This document shows, one piece after another, positions 32,620 to 44,757 of a stretch of DNA of 52,400 nt; position 1 is the stretch's first letter; every line of letters starts with the position of its first letter. Under the pieces are notes generated by a model. The model had not been told where the DNA came from. It did no database searches and worked only from the letters and a program-made list of their open reading frames with translations. Origin of the DNA: Welwitschia mirabilis. Lineage: Eukaryota; Gnetophyta; Gnetopsida; Welwitschiales. The translations under genes and the position numbers were made by a program. Location of the stretch: NCBI GenBank assembly GCA_051453625.1, contig JBOZIK010000001.1, positions 166,264,990 to 166,317,389 of the forward strand, written 5' to 3'.

Positions 32620-33420
32620 CATGTAGGAATAATGATGATGAGTTTTAATATTTTAGAACTCCTATTTCATTGTGACATACCTCAATCCCCTTTCATAGAG
32701 GAATATAAAGAAGAAATAGATCCTTCTACTAATCAAGTTTTTAGCCACTAGAGAAACCAAGATGATTTACTCCATAATTTAATAGAAGAACTTAAGAAAA
32801 TGCAAGAGACTACAAATAAAAACATTGCATATCTTGTAAGCATGCTTTATAAAACAATGTTAGAAAATTAAAGACCTCAAGGTTCTCTCGCAGCATGCCA
32901 TTTTTAAGAATACACCATTATGTCTATTATCTCTTATATTAAGGATGAGGAGAAAAACATTAAAATTGCTGAGTATTATAGCAAATTTTATTTTGATAAT
33001 GAAATTTTAAATGATCATGACTAATAAAAGATATTCAATATGAAGACAATGATGTTTCAACTCACTAATTAGATAAGAATGATGAGGATGATAATTCATC
33101 AAATGATGGTATAGAGATATTATATTATATTCCTAATATCCATTTACTTTTGGAAAATTAATGTAAAAGGGAAAAATCAATTCTAGAGAAATCTAAAATT
33201 TTTCCAACCTACGATGAACATAGTGATCACATTTCTTTTTACAAGGTTCTTAATGAATCTGATAATTTGGAGAATGATGATATGCAACAAGACAATGATG
33301 CAAATAATAAGGAGGAGGAGGATAAGAAAAAATTTATAGAGATTCAGTAAGACCAAATTGAGAATAGACTTCTTACATCCCCTGAAGTAATCAAAATTGA
33401 AGATCTAATGCTATAAAACA
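32620..33420 (+). pseudogene. Athila/Tat-like gypsy gag C-terminal remnant
   Basis: EELKKMQETTNKNIAYLVSM then LYKTMLEN, a stop and RPQGSL (about 32785-32890) parallels the gag text of the large element at 41165-41240 (VNVLQQTMLANQRPQGSL). An acidic stretch, MQQDNDANNKEEEDKKK (about 33281-33331), follows. In this lineage that arrangement precedes the protease. Upstream gag is unreadable. Protease, RT and integrase are missing before the second LTR at 35580, so the interior has been deleted to about 3.5 kb. Stops are frequent. Confidence 0.6.
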
Positions 33421-34187
33421 TGTTTTTTTATCTCTTCCATTTATGCTTTACAGTGAAATTTAAAATACCATCCTTTCTTCTACTCCTAGTTCCACATTAT
33501 CTTATAATTTTGAAAAACATGAATTGGAAATTCTTGGAATTTTAAATTAGGAAAAGTAATACCTTCTTGATGTAAATCCATGTCTTGAGTTAAATCTTAA
33601 GGAAATTATTAGTCTTACTAAACATGATCTAATCAATTAACCTAATTAGCCTACTAGCATTTATTGGATCCATTCTTTGAGCAGTGCCATTAATGAAGCA
33701 TGGAATGACAATCATGTTTTACGTCAATTTAATAAGAGATTATTTTTTAATGAAATATATTAATTATTCATCTCTTATTTGACTTGTGAAATTTGTGGTA
33801 TTAAGGTATTATCAATTTATTTCTTTTACCACCAATTTATTTCACTCATATGGTTTGTTCCTTATTTTTCTAAAAGCATATAATGCAATAATAATGTTAT
33901 AACATCTATCTTTGTGAAATAGGGATAAATGCAAAGTAAAGAAACTACATTCTACTTGAAGCAATTAATTTAGTGGAGCCTTTTTTTTCTTGAGGAGATA
34001 TTCACCACCTATCCTTATGTAAAATAGTTTCTATTTTTCAACATCTATTAACTTAATTTTACTTTAGCTTTCATCATGTAGTATGTTTAAGCATTTTAAG
34101 CTTTTGCTATTTATCGATGATCAATTGGATTTCAGCCAATTGAAAGGCATTCAAATGCCTATGAACTGTTATTCCAGTAGAAGAAAA
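33421..34187. other. Interior of deleted gypsy element, unassigned
   Basis: Densely interrupted frames. A stretch reading AINEAWNDNHVLRQFNKRLF near 33690-33750 is locally open but not recognised. Confidence 0.4.
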
Positions 34188-34414
34188 NNNNNNNNNNNNN
34201 NNNNNNNNNNNNNNNNNNNNNNNNNNNNNNNNNNNNNNNNNNNNNNNNNNNNNNNNNNNNNNNNNNNNNNNNNNNNNNNNNNNNNNNNNNNNNNNNNNNN
34301 NNNNNNNNNNNNNNNNNNNNNNNNNNNNNNNNNNNNNNNNNNNNNNNNNNNNNNNNNNNNNNNNNNNNNNNNNNNNNNNNNNNNNNNNNNNNNNNNNNNN
34401 NNNNNNNNNNNNNN
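34188..34414. other. Assembly gap, 227 N
   Basis: Unknown sequence inside the deleted gypsy element. Confidence 0.95.
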
Positions 34415-35579
34415 AAAAGAAAAATGAAATATCTATTTATATTATGAAAGAACTTTTGATAATCACTCTTAATCTATCTTGGGGGGATTACCATACTAGG
34501 GCCAAAGTTTCTTAACAATGTATGTCTTAATTGATGAATTCTACTACTTGTAATAAAAACGAGATCAGTGGTTTAGAAATGATCACTCCATAGTGGGAGG
34601 AATCCAATGTAAAAGAAGGTACACCTTGAAGTATGTCATGATTAACACATTATCAAGTATTATTAGTTTACAATCATCTTCTAAGTAGATGCTTAAGATT
34701 ATAGCTATCATATGTCAATTTCAATGATTACATTATCATTTTTATTCATGCTATTCAAATGGAACCATAATGTTATACTAATTAAGAATCATATATTTCT
34801 AATTATAAATAAGAGAGTACTAGTAAGTGATCAAATTTAAATAGAATATGTTCTAATGCAATGTATTTGTTTATATTCATTAAGTTAAATAATTTCAAAG
34901 TTTAAACATACTTTTTCTATTTATCATAGAACCATATCATTAGAGTAAATAATTTGACCCTCTAGAACATATTTAAATCTTTTAAATAAAGTGTTAAATT
35001 TTAAGAGGTTAGCATTTAGGATCTAAGTAGTTTAATATTTATTCTCATAATGCTTTAGTTTGATTTGATTTATTTTATTTTCCTTTCTTATTTTATGCTA
35101 GTATGTTTTTAATTTTTACTTTATATTTTGTCCTTGATGCATCTCTTGCAATCTTTTAGATGCTAAAGTACCTTGCATACTTTATTCTTGGATTTTACAT
35201 TGTATTTTACATCCCTTAAAGATTTTAGTTTATCTCTTGTGATCATTCCATATTTTAAATTCAGGATGAATTTATCTACTGCATGGGAGTGAAAACTTTA
35301 GAATCATCAAAAGATTGGAAATAATTAAAATAAGTTAGCATATTGAAAATATGTTTTTCATAGAACTAAACCATAGTTCTGAATTTAATGCATATCTTTT
35401 TTGTGATGTTTAACTGGAATATATCTTTTTGATATGCTAAGATGCGATTCATTCTATATTTGAAAATGTAAGTATCCTTTATGCTTAAATGTAATGTTTC
35501 ATCCTTTTAGTAATTTGGCTCGCTTCTATTCTTTTCTACTTTTTCTATCAATAAGTAACAAACGCTTAGTGGGGTGTTA
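34415..35579. other. 3' untranslated interior of deleted gypsy element
   Basis: A+T-rich. It contains a G run (CTTGGGGGGATTACC near 34479) and ends with CGCTTAGTGGGGTGTTA just before the second LTR. The last segment is a candidate polypurine tract. Confidence 0.45.
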
Positions 35580-36300
35580 TGTTACAAGCCAAATTGGTCA
35601 TATTTAATGTTATGTTTGAAGTATGTTTTAGGTCTATTTAAGTAAGTTTTTAATCAATTAAGAATAAAAATAGACTAGCCATCATGATGATTAAGAGAGG
35701 ACAGTTTTTAACATTTTTGAGCCTTTATGGATATTTTTGAGAGATGTTCCAATTATAATAGAGTTCTAACATTCATATGAGAAGACAACAATGGAATGTG
35801 ATGATATTAAGATGTTCCATCTATCATTGCAATGCTTATAAGGATAGATATGATTAATTTGGATACTTTTGAGTTTATTTCTAATCTTTCAAACTTGAGA
35901 AGTCACTCTTTGATTAATAGATGATGACTAGAGATGATTTTGATAAGAAACGTATATTGTCCAGAGCAAGTTACTTGATAACATGTAAAAATTAACATCT
36001 AAATAAGTTATTTACAACATTTTGAAGGACATACTGCAAGATGAAGATCATCTAGTAAAAACTGCTAACATCATCAACCTTTAGAGAAAATCACTTTAAG
36101 AGTTATGTTTTGAAACAGTCATTAAAAACTAATCAAATTGTAGTTATAGGCTTAATTTATTATTACATCAAAAACTACTAGTATCAATCAACGACATGTG
36201 CTGATGGCACACGAGACATGTGGTAGTGACATGGTGGTGATGTTAAAGATACATGGTGATAGCATTGATTAGTAGAGGCATAATAATTCAAAGATCAAGA
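35580..36300 (+). repeat. 3' LTR (truncated) of deleted gypsy element
   Basis: Starts TGTTACAAGCCAAATTGG and follows the LTR at 30653 up to about GATAGCATTGATTAG (36260-36275). After about 36300 the match is lost, so roughly the second half of the LTR, including the TATA region, is missing. Confidence 0.7.
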
Positions 36301-36574
36301 ACATGAGTTTAAAGGTAGTATGTGCGAAAAGGATAGTGGCACTGGTGGTGCTGGATGGTGGTACTAGCATTTTTAACTTTGATGATCATGAGAGTAAGGC
36401 ATGTCCTTCAATTGAGTATAAGTTACTCAAAAAAGTCATGGAAAATAGTTAAGAGCATAATTAATATGAAAATAAATAGAAGACATGCTTTTATGATGAA
36501 ATTGATTATATTAATGTCTTCTATTAAGGTTAATTAGTTATTTTGACTTGATAAAAATGTTAATATCTGCATAT
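36301..36574. other. Unassigned junction segment
   Basis: Lies between the truncated plus-strand LTR and the minus-strand gypsy tail. A 60-codon plus frame at 36355-36537 has no recognised domain. Confidence 0.35.
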
Positions 36575-37260
36575 TGACACACCACCTAACTAGTCTTTTA
36601 CTAGTGCCTTAGCAAGAAGATGATAACAAAGTTGTTAAACATGGAAAAATTATTGAAGTTAAATGCACACTGAGTATGAAAAAGATGTAACTTTGAAAAT
36701 TTTTATGACTAGTTTTATGTAATTAAGGCAACTTAGTGCAAAATTTAGTAAAAATCAAGTGAAGATCGAGATGTCATACCGCATAACCAAAACTAAACTT
36801 TGTCTTCAAAGTTTATGGTAAATAAATTTTAAGTCATTTAAGAACATAAGTTTAGAGAAAATTAAAAAGAATTCATTTATTAATAACCATGCAAAACAAT
36901 GCAGCTAATCTAAAAATAAAAAGTCTAGCTAATGTGAAAACATTGCTAAGTGAAAGATCTATTGATAAAAATGGTTTATGCCTTATAAATTATTTCTCAT
37001 AAAAATGGTAATGAAGTGAAGTGAAGTGAAGTGAAATGGAGATGATAATTATGTCAAATGGACTAAACCATAAGCCAATGAACAAATGAGCAAAATATAA
37101 TAAGTTATTAGTCCTTTATTATATTTTTGTATTTTTAGTGGATTGTGATATCAACTAAGTGAAGTTTTAACTAAGTAGCTTATAGTAATTAAAGAAATCG
37201 ATGCAAATCCTAAGTATGAAAGTTAAGAGAAAATAGTTTGCATAAAGCCTCTGATTCCTA
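36575..37260 (-). repeat. Dispersed repeat / 3' part of minus-strand gypsy element
   Basis: Similar to 11530-12260. The sequence AAACTTTGTCTTCAAAGTTT at 36795-36814 reads on the minus strand as AAACTTTGAAGACAAAGTTT followed by AGTTTTGGTT. That recalls the conserved segment before the 3' LTR in Athila/Tat elements. It lies downstream of minus-strand integrase ending at 37915, as expected for that element's 3' end. A short GTGAA repeat sits inside at 37013-37036. Confidence 0.5.
37013..37036. repeat. (GAAGT)n pentanucleotide repeat
   Basis: Four to five GAAGT units in a row. Confidence 0.85.
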
Positions 37261-37914
37261 CCTTTGTAGTTTCTTTATTTTTCATTTCTATCTTAACATA
37301 TATCCTTAGTATTATGCCTTTGAATAACATTAAGCATCTAGTGTTATGACATTTTCTACAATAGATTTAAGCATGTTGTATTTGCGGAAATCAGTGTTGC
37401 ATTGCTAGTAAACATTTATAGCCCTGATCATGTGATTATTAAATCTTTAAAGCCGCATTACAAGCAGGTATTCATAGCCCCAGTGTAGTTAACTAAACCC
37501 AATCAAGTGATTAACATTGTGTGCTTTTAGAGAAGAGATATATTATTTTATTTTCTTCATCTTTCCATAGTAATTTTTATGCACAATATAAGGTCATTGG
37601 CTTATTATCCTAGTCAAGATAAATTGTGTTCCCATTAAAGGATTTTTTTCTATGGAATACATGCAAAGGTAAATCCCACCTTTTCAACCAACTTTTACCA
37701 AAACCAAAGACCCTAAACAAATGCGTTCTTAACCAACATACTTAAAATAAGCATACTTTTCCTTAAAAATCCATAAGTAAGCTTGATATTAACCATTACT
37801 TGGGTGATAACGTAATCACTTATTATTGATTTTTGTTTTAAGGACCTTTAACCTAGATTAGTAAGCCTTATAAATTCATAAGTCATTGGAATGGGTGAAT
37901 GATAGTGCTTTAGT
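37261..37914. other. Downstream region of minus-strand gypsy integrase
   Basis: No motif recognised. Position suggests the 3' non-coding part of the minus-strand element. Confidence 0.4.
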
Positions 37915-37966
37915 GATGTCTATTGACTTTAAACAACTTATTATTTTTAGGATTTTCTAGGAGAAA
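37915..37966 (-). pseudogene. End of gypsy integrase, displaced by the nested insertion
   Basis: Minus strand from 37966 reads FLLENPKNNKLFKVNRHH and a stop. This matches the last conserved block of Athila/Tat integrase (ENPKNGxTFKVNGxRLK). The preceding block of the same gene lies at 51473-51204, on the other side of the 13.2-kb element. The two pieces are in the same orientation and meet at the target duplication. Confidence 0.75.
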
Positions 37967-37971
37967 TACTT
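37967..37971. repeat. Left target duplication of the 13.2-kb element
   Basis: TACTT here matches TACTC at 51198-51202 in four of five positions. The single difference is a transition. Confidence 0.6.
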
Positions 37972-39200
37972 TATTACACTACCAAATTGTATGTATTTGA
38001 TAGGGTATTTTAAATAGTTTTGCAGGACATTAGATAGGTTTATACTGAGTTTTGACAATAATGGAGAGCTAAGGCAAATATCATGAAAACATGCCATCTT
38101 CATTACATTTGACAACATTTTAGGTAAATTATAATACTTTCTATCTGAAGCAGTAATCCTGTGATCAAGAGGCTGATCTAACACAGGAAACATCTTTACA
38201 AACTCCATCATCCATCTTATTGTCTGAATGACAGTACAGATGATGGAATAACTTAGGCCGACTAAGATGCTTACTAGACTAGTCTGACAGTTAATGTGAA
38301 TCTTATACAATGTGACATCATCTCCTATGATGCCTGAATAACCAGTAGGATGACATATAAATATAAAACTTCACTAAACTTCACTAGACTTTTACCATGT
38401 ATCATACACCTTCTTACACGTCTGTTAGGATTTTATCAAGTTTATTATTATTTACTATTTTTAGAGTCTTTATTTGTAATAAATACGTCTTTTGCCCTTA
38501 ACTTTGACTTTATCTTCCTTGACACTGGAAATTCACATGATAGAAGATCAAAGGATAAGAGATCCATCCCTTGTTTTTGAAAAGAGATGTCTTCCTTAGT
38601 ATTGGGATATGTATCCTTCATTAAGGTGCTTCTGCTTTATAATACGAATGTGGGTTTAAATTAATCAAAAATTTATTTTTCTTTTTATATCATTCGTTAT
38701 GTGCATCTCTATTATGGTTTATATTGTTTATCATTTTGTGATAGCTTTATTTATGATATAGATCACAAGGGTAACCTTTGTTAAGGTTGATTTTGCTAGT
38801 TTATATGCATTGCATTTCATTTTCTAGATTAACTTTGCATTATTTTCATATTATATAGGTTGGTCTTGGTCTAGTGATATCTTTCCTTAATTGATCTAGG
38901 CTATACAAGGCCGATCTCTATAATAAGTTAATTTGGTAATCGAATAGATCTTGCCTCTCATTTGCGTAGTGTATTCATTTTCATTATTTACTTTGCATTA
39001 TTATTTTGTTCTACTTAGAAAGTGCACAAGGATTTTATTTGAAATTAATTCTCTTTATTCTCACCTATGCCTTCAGTGGAATTATGACATTTGTGTCCAC
39101 TCCCATCTATATTAGTTTGTTGTATTATGTAATATGTATTTTGATGATTTTCATGATTTTTTTTGAGGACATAGCATTTACATAAATATGCATTACAACA
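37972..39200 (+). repeat. 5' LTR of 13.2-kb Athila-like element
   Basis: It runs from TATTACACTACCAAATTG (its first TG eroded to TA) to GCATTACAACA at 39200. It aligns end to end with 49933-51197, with roughly four in five bases the same by eye. Shared landmarks are AGAGTCTTTATTTGTAATAA, GCATTGCATTTCATTT and TACTTTGCATT. A TATA-like ACATATAAATATAAAAC lies near 38352. A tRNA-Asp-type primer site follows two bases after its end. Confidence 0.9.
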
Positions 39201-39202
39201 TC

Positions 39203-39221
39203 TTGGCACTGTTGCCAGGGA
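39203..39221 (+). other. Primer-binding site, tRNA-Asp type
   Basis: TTGGCACTGTTGCCAGGGA against TTGGCGCCGTTGCCGGGGA, complementary to the 3' end of plant tRNA-Asp. Sixteen of nineteen match and all three changes are C-to-T or G-to-A. This is the primer type of Athila-lineage elements. Confidence 0.85.
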
Positions 39222-40039
39222 GGACTACTTGGAGTTTGAGAATTGTTATTGCTTAAATAAGTAGTTTGGTTTTTGATTCAGGTATTTATCTATAGTAGCA
39301 TTATATCTTTATAGTAGAACTATAGGTTTTTCTTTCTACATTTTCCTATTTTAATTCTGAAAATAATGCCTTATTGTCTCCTTTATTATCCAGACGATGC
39401 ATGGTGATGATGACTTATGAAACTAGGTTTTTTTGTTTTCATAAGAGCTAGGGTTTTTCCCATCATCTCCTCTGTCATCCAGATGACTTAGCAGATAAAT
39501 GTCAGTTTTCATTCTATTTTATTTTGCAATTTTGTTTTTCTATGTTTTTTATTTTAGGTTTTTCATATCTTTTGTTGTCCAGGTACATGATCTAGATGAC
39601 CACTAAGATGACATCTATAGAAACAAAACTGAGCATGCTAGGACATGGTAAACTCTAGTAAAAGGATGATGTATTAGAGAGAATGACCATTGATTGAAGA
39701 AAACATTGGAGGAGGTTTGATCAACTACAAAATAAACCCAGGTATGCATACCCAAGGTATGCAAAATATTCCAAGAATTAAGTAACAAGATTTTTCTGCA
39801 TTTATTATTTCTAAATCTGTTTTTTTCAAATAAAATTTTTCAAAATTTTTTTTAAAAGAAAATAGCTCTATTACAATGTTGAATTCTATGCAAAAATAGA
39901 AATAAGTAGCTTCACTTAATTCTTCTATCATGATAGAAATTTTTACTACCCTCATAAATCCAAATGCTGATGTTACTCTTTAATAAAAAATTGCAAATAA
40001 AAAGAATAAAATCCAAAATCAGTTTTACCTACCTTCTAG
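39222..40039 (+). other. Leader of the 13.2-kb element, with palindromic GATGAC motifs
   Basis: Non-coding leader between primer site and gag. It contains the perfect inverted repeat GTCATCCAGATGAC at 39474-39487 and related phrases at 39390-39420 and 39591-39615. Confidence 0.6.
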
Positions 40040-41420
40040 TGATGACGTCAAGTTAAGAAATCTAAATGCTTATCCTATTTTTAATGGAGAAAATGATGAA
40101 GATCCCCTTCAGTATATAGCTGACATTGAATAACTAGTGCTTACTTTAGAAAATGATAAAAAATGAATTAGTGATCATACTTACATGGTTATTATTTCTA
40201 TCATATTAAAAGGAAAAGCAAAATTATAACTAATAACTATTTCACATAAAATCTTAAAAACATGAAACCAAGTTCAAGATGCCTTTACAAAAATATTTAT
40301 GAGTGAAATAACAATAAGGAAAAAGAAAGAAAGAGGTAACAAATTTTCAACAACGAACTAATGAAGATTATGCCTCCATTTATGAACTATTTTTCATTGC
40401 AATTCATTCTAATACTATTGATGCATTCACTTAAGAAGAATTAATAGACTATTTCTACAGTGAACTTAACAGCTAAATTAAACAACTTATAGAATTTTCA
40501 TGTGATGGAAATTTAATGAATTTCACATTAAAAAATGCATGGAGGTTGTTGAAGGAACTTGTGAAAGTAAGTCAAACATGGCCTAAACCAACACCTAAAG
40601 AAAATCATACTATAGGATAAATCATAAAATATATTAAAAAAGTAAAACAAGAAAAGGAGAAAGTGAAAACAGAAAAAGAACCAGCAAATGTAATTAAGGA
40701 TTTCACAATAACATTAAAAAAATACATTTAAATGAGTTTAGATGGAAAAGTAACAACTAAAAAAAGTGTGATTCTAACTTGTGATTTATGTTAAGACAAC
40801 TATTATGTAACAAAAGAATGTCCTTTATTACCAACTTACAAAGAGAAAATTTATGAAGAAGTATGTACATTCAACCAAAAGTCTTCAAACTTTAGAAATC
40901 AAAATTAATTTCAACCTAGGATGAATGGACAACCTAACTTCCAATATTTTGAGAACAAATTTAAGAACTTTAAAACAAATCATCCAAATTTTTAACAATT
41001 TAGAAATAGATTTGAGAATGCTAACTTTCAATTAAACAACTCTCAGTTCCAACCAAATAGCTTAAATTGTTAAGCAAACATATCAAATTCTCAAAAGTAA
41101 AATGATCCACTTTGAAATTCCATTAATAAATTAAGAAAATATCAAGAGAAGATAAATTCAAAAATTGAAAAATCTAGTAAATGTTCTTCAACAAACTATG
41201 CTTGCAAATCAAAGACCACAAGGATCACTTACAATACAACATTTACCAAACACTAATGAATTAAGAAAATATTGTAAGGTTGTGATAAGAAGTGAAAATG
41301 ATATAACACCTCCTACTACTAAGGCTTTAACTTCTAAAAATAATAAGAAAAATGATGATGAAGAATAGGATATTAGATCTTAGAAAATCATATCTTTTCT
41401 TCTTATTTAAGTGATAAGAT
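40040..41420 (+). pseudogene. Gag of the 13.2-kb Athila-like element
   Basis: Starts near NLNAYPIFNGENDEDPLQY (about 40062-40118), the capsid opening. EDYASIYELFFIAIHS follows. The knuckle CDLC (40780-40791), with later EC, has its His changed to Tyr, so the CCHC zinc knuckle is broken. Next come PTYKEKIYEEV, then FQPRMNGQPNFQYF and NHPNF, the asparagine-rich tail of the lineage. LVNVLQQTMLANQRPQGSL (about 41174-41230) ends the region. Stops are scattered, but long stretches stay in one frame. Gag would package element RNA. This copy cannot encode a full product. Confidence 0.8.
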
Positions 41421-41688
41421 TAATAAGAAAAATTCTTCTCAAGCTAAAGGAAAGAAACCTGCTAACCCTTGACTTGATAGATTAAATACCAATCTTACCT
41501 TTGATGATCATCTTAAAGCCTTAATGCAAAATGTAAGCATAAATTTACCATTTTGGAAACTCTTGCAAAAAAATTCTAAATACTATAAGTTGTGGAAAGA
41601 CCTAATTAGGAAGAAACAAAAATGAATCATACCTAGTAAAGTATTCCTAGCCCAATCTATAACCAACTTAGTTTTGCGTAAATGTCTA

Positions 41689-41698
41689 NNNNNNNNNN
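41689..41698. other. Assembly gap, 10 N
   Basis: Ten N between gag and protease. Confidence 0.95.
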
Positions 41699-41714
41699 GG
41701 ATATTAAAAAAAAA

Positions 41715-42115
41715 AGGCCTTAATCAACATAGGAACGAGTGTTAATACTATGCCTTTATACATTTGTCAATGACTTAGTTTGGAAAGTAGAATTGAGCCT
41801 ACATGTATTATTTTAGAATTGGCTGATACATTAGTAAAGAAACCTGTAGGAATAATAAAATATTTGGTGATTCAAATTAATGAAGTGTTCTATTCAATAG
41901 ATGTGGTTGTGATTGAAGTTGAGTAGGATTGAGGTTATTCACTACTTCTAGGTAGAGAACTTTATACAATAATCCATTGTATTATTGATATAAGAACTGA
42001 AATGGTGGAATGTCACTTAGGAAATAAAAAGTTTACCACTAGAGTTTTTGATGCTACTAAAAAAGACTTAGCTGATGAGTGGAATGTGGAAGAAGAAATT
42101 AAGCTATAATTATTT
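41715..42115 (+). pseudogene. Aspartic protease of the 13.2-kb element
   Basis: ALINIGTSVNTMPLYIC (about 41717-41767) is the retropepsin active-site block, usually ALxDxGASxNLMP. The catalytic Asp reads Asn here. ILELADTLVKKPVGIIKYL, then SIDVVVIEVE and LLLGRELY (the ILGRPFL block), lead to FDATKKDLADEW. One or two stops interrupt an otherwise continuous frame. The family processes the Gag-Pol polyprotein. Loss of the Asp would abolish activity. A large gap follows at 42143. Confidence 0.85.
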
Positions 42116-42142
42116 TTATAGCATCATCCACTTAAAGAGAGA

Positions 42143-42982
42143 NNNNNNNNNNNNNNNNNNNNNNNNNNNNNNNNNNNNNNNNNNNNNNNNNNNNNNNNNN
42201 NNNNNNNNNNNNNNNNNNNNNNNNNNNNNNNNNNNNNNNNNNNNNNNNNNNNNNNNNNNNNNNNNNNNNNNNNNNNNNNNNNNNNNNNNNNNNNNNNNNN
42301 NNNNNNNNNNNNNNNNNNNNNNNNNNNNNNNNNNNNNNNNNNNNNNNNNNNNNNNNNNNNNNNNNNNNNNNNNNNNNNNNNNNNNNNNNNNNNNNNNNNN
42401 NNNNNNNNNNNNNNNNNNNNNNNNNNNNNNNNNNNNNNNNNNNNNNNNNNNNNNNNNNNNNNNNNNNNNNNNNNNNNNNNNNNNNNNNNNNNNNNNNNNN
42501 NNNNNNNNNNNNNNNNNNNNNNNNNNNNNNNNNNNNNNNNNNNNNNNNNNNNNNNNNNNNNNNNNNNNNNNNNNNNNNNNNNNNNNNNNNNNNNNNNNNN
42601 NNNNNNNNNNNNNNNNNNNNNNNNNNNNNNNNNNNNNNNNNNNNNNNNNNNNNNNNNNNNNNNNNNNNNNNNNNNNNNNNNNNNNNNNNNNNNNNNNNNN
42701 NNNNNNNNNNNNNNNNNNNNNNNNNNNNNNNNNNNNNNNNNNNNNNNNNNNNNNNNNNNNNNNNNNNNNNNNNNNNNNNNNNNNNNNNNNNNNNNNNNNN
42801 NNNNNNNNNNNNNNNNNNNNNNNNNNNNNNNNNNNNNNNNNNNNNNNNNNNNNNNNNNNNNNNNNNNNNNNNNNNNNNNNNNNNNNNNNNNNNNNNNNNN
42901 NNNNNNNNNNNNNNNNNNNNNNNNNNNNNNNNNNNNNNNNNNNNNNNNNNNNNNNNNNNNNNNNNNNNNNNNNNNNNNNNNN
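42143..42982. other. Assembly gap, 840 N
   Basis: Covers the protease-RT linker and the start of RT. Open frames crossing it are not evidence of coding. Confidence 0.95.
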
Positions 42983-43459
42983 CTAATCAGAAGAGTGAAG
43001 AAACTAAAACTATACTATGTGAAAAAGTCCAACATCTTAAAAAATTGAGATTTCATATTTTGAGCGAGGTCGTCCATCCCTGTCGTTTAGATGATGGTCT
43101 GAGATAATAGTCAACTCTAAAAAAAATTCATCTAAACTAAAAATCTAAATTTAAATCTGAAACCTTTACCTAGTGGACTAAAATATATCTTTCTATGTGA
43201 TGATTAGAATAAATCATTGATAATAAATGAGAATCTTTCTCCTCAACAAGAATCGATTTTAATATCACTTTTGAATTCTAAGGTTAATGCATTTACTTCA
43301 ACTTACACGAATTTAACAGCCATCCCTACTTCCTTTATTTAACATAAAATCTACCTTTAGGATAATGCAAAACCTATTAGTAAACCCTAACGTTAACTAA
43401 ATCTAGCCATTAAATAAGTCATAAAAAATAAAAGCATTAAATTAATGGATGCTAAAATT

Positions 43460-44130
43460 AGTTATGCCATATCTAATAATTAATAGATTAGTCTTTTGAC
43501 AGTAGTGCCTAAGAAAGGAGGGAAGTGAAGAATGTGTATTGATTTTAGAAAGCTAAATGAAGTAACAAAGAAAAACCATTATCCTTTACCTTTTCTTAAC
43601 CAAATACTTGATAGAATTCAAGGAAATGCCTTTTATTGCTTTCTTGATGGGTCTAATATTTATAATCAGGTTTGTATAACTAGTGAGGATTAAGCAAAAA
43701 TAACCTTCACTTCACCTTTTGGAATACTTGCTTTTAGATGCATGTCTTTTGGATTTTGTAATGCTCCTAGTATGTTTTTACGTACAATGATGGATATATT
43801 TTTTGATATGTTAGAGAATTCAATTAAAATTTTATAGATGACTTCTTAATCTTTGATGAAAACTTTGAATAAATTTTAAAAAGGTTATAAAAAGTCCTTG
43901 ATAGATTCATTGAGAGTGGCCGATTACTTGGGAAAAAAATTTCTTTCTAGTCGATAATGGAATTATCTTAAGTCATCACATTTCTAGTAAAGGAATTAGA
44001 ATGAACTCTGAAAAAGTAAGTATCCTTAAAACCCTAACTCCTTCAACAAATGTAAAACAAGTTCGATCTTTTCTTGGTTATTGTGGCTTTGCTCATCATT
44101 TTATTCATATGTTAAAATTTGTAAACCCCT
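43460..44130 (+). pseudogene. Reverse transcriptase of the 13.2-kb element
   Basis: MCIDFRKLNEVTKKNHYPLP (about 43532-43591), LDRIQGNAFYCFLDG, then ITFTSPFGILAFRCMSFGFC and NAPSMFLRTMMDIF give the conserved fingers and palm of gypsy RT. After a frameshift the catalytic block FIDDFLIFDENFE begins at 43831, with both Asp residues intact. FLVDNGIILSHHISSKGIRM and VKQVRSFLGYCGF (about 43945-44090) form the thumb/connection region typical of Athila/Tat. An intact enzyme would copy the RNA genome in the particle. Several stops and at least one frameshift inactivate this copy. Confidence 0.9.
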
Positions 44131-44757
44131 TTACTTACTACTTGAAAAAGAGATAAATTTGAATGGAATGAATCTTGTGAGCTTGCTTTTAAAACATTTA
44201 AAGATAAAATCTCTTCTGCACCTATTATAATAGGACCCAATTAGAATAAGAATTTTGAATTAATATGTGATGCTAATAATATTGCTATGGAGTGGGATTT
44301 TTAGATAAAAGTATGAAAATGATTTTAAAGTTATATCTTATTATAGAAAAACTTTGTTTAAAGCTTAATCGAATTACACGACTACTGAGAAAGAAATATT
44401 ATCCAAAATCTTTTACCTCGATAATCTTAGATACTATCTTTTAGGCTTTTGTATGAGTGTTTATACCGAATATCTAGCTATTAGATACTTATGATTAAGA
44501 AATATTCTAGTGCTAAACTCATTAAATAGATCCTTCTTATGTAAGAACTTAATCTTACCATCATTGATAAAGCAGGGAAACATAATCGTATAACAAATCA
44601 TTTGTCACATATTTCTTCTTCTCTTAATAATCTTATAATTGATGATTCTTTTTTAGATGAATAACTTTGTACCATATCTTCTACTAATTATCCTCCTTCA
44701 TATGCTGACATAGTTAATTATTTTGTTACCATGAAAACTCTACAACAATAGAGTCAT
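44131..44757 (+). pseudogene. RNase H and connecting region of the 13.2-kb element
   Basis: FELICDANN (about 44246-44280) is the RNase H block containing the first catalytic Asp. VISYYRKTL, SNYTTTEKEILSKIFYLDNL and RYYLLG, then VYTEYLAIRYL (about 44325-44490), follow the family order, with the usual TDH reading TEY. The linker continues KAGKHNRITNHLSHISSS, then DDSFLDE, and YADIVNYFVT near 44700-44732 is the segment that leads into integrase. Frameshifts occur near 44300 and 44490. A 661-N gap follows. Confidence 0.85.
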
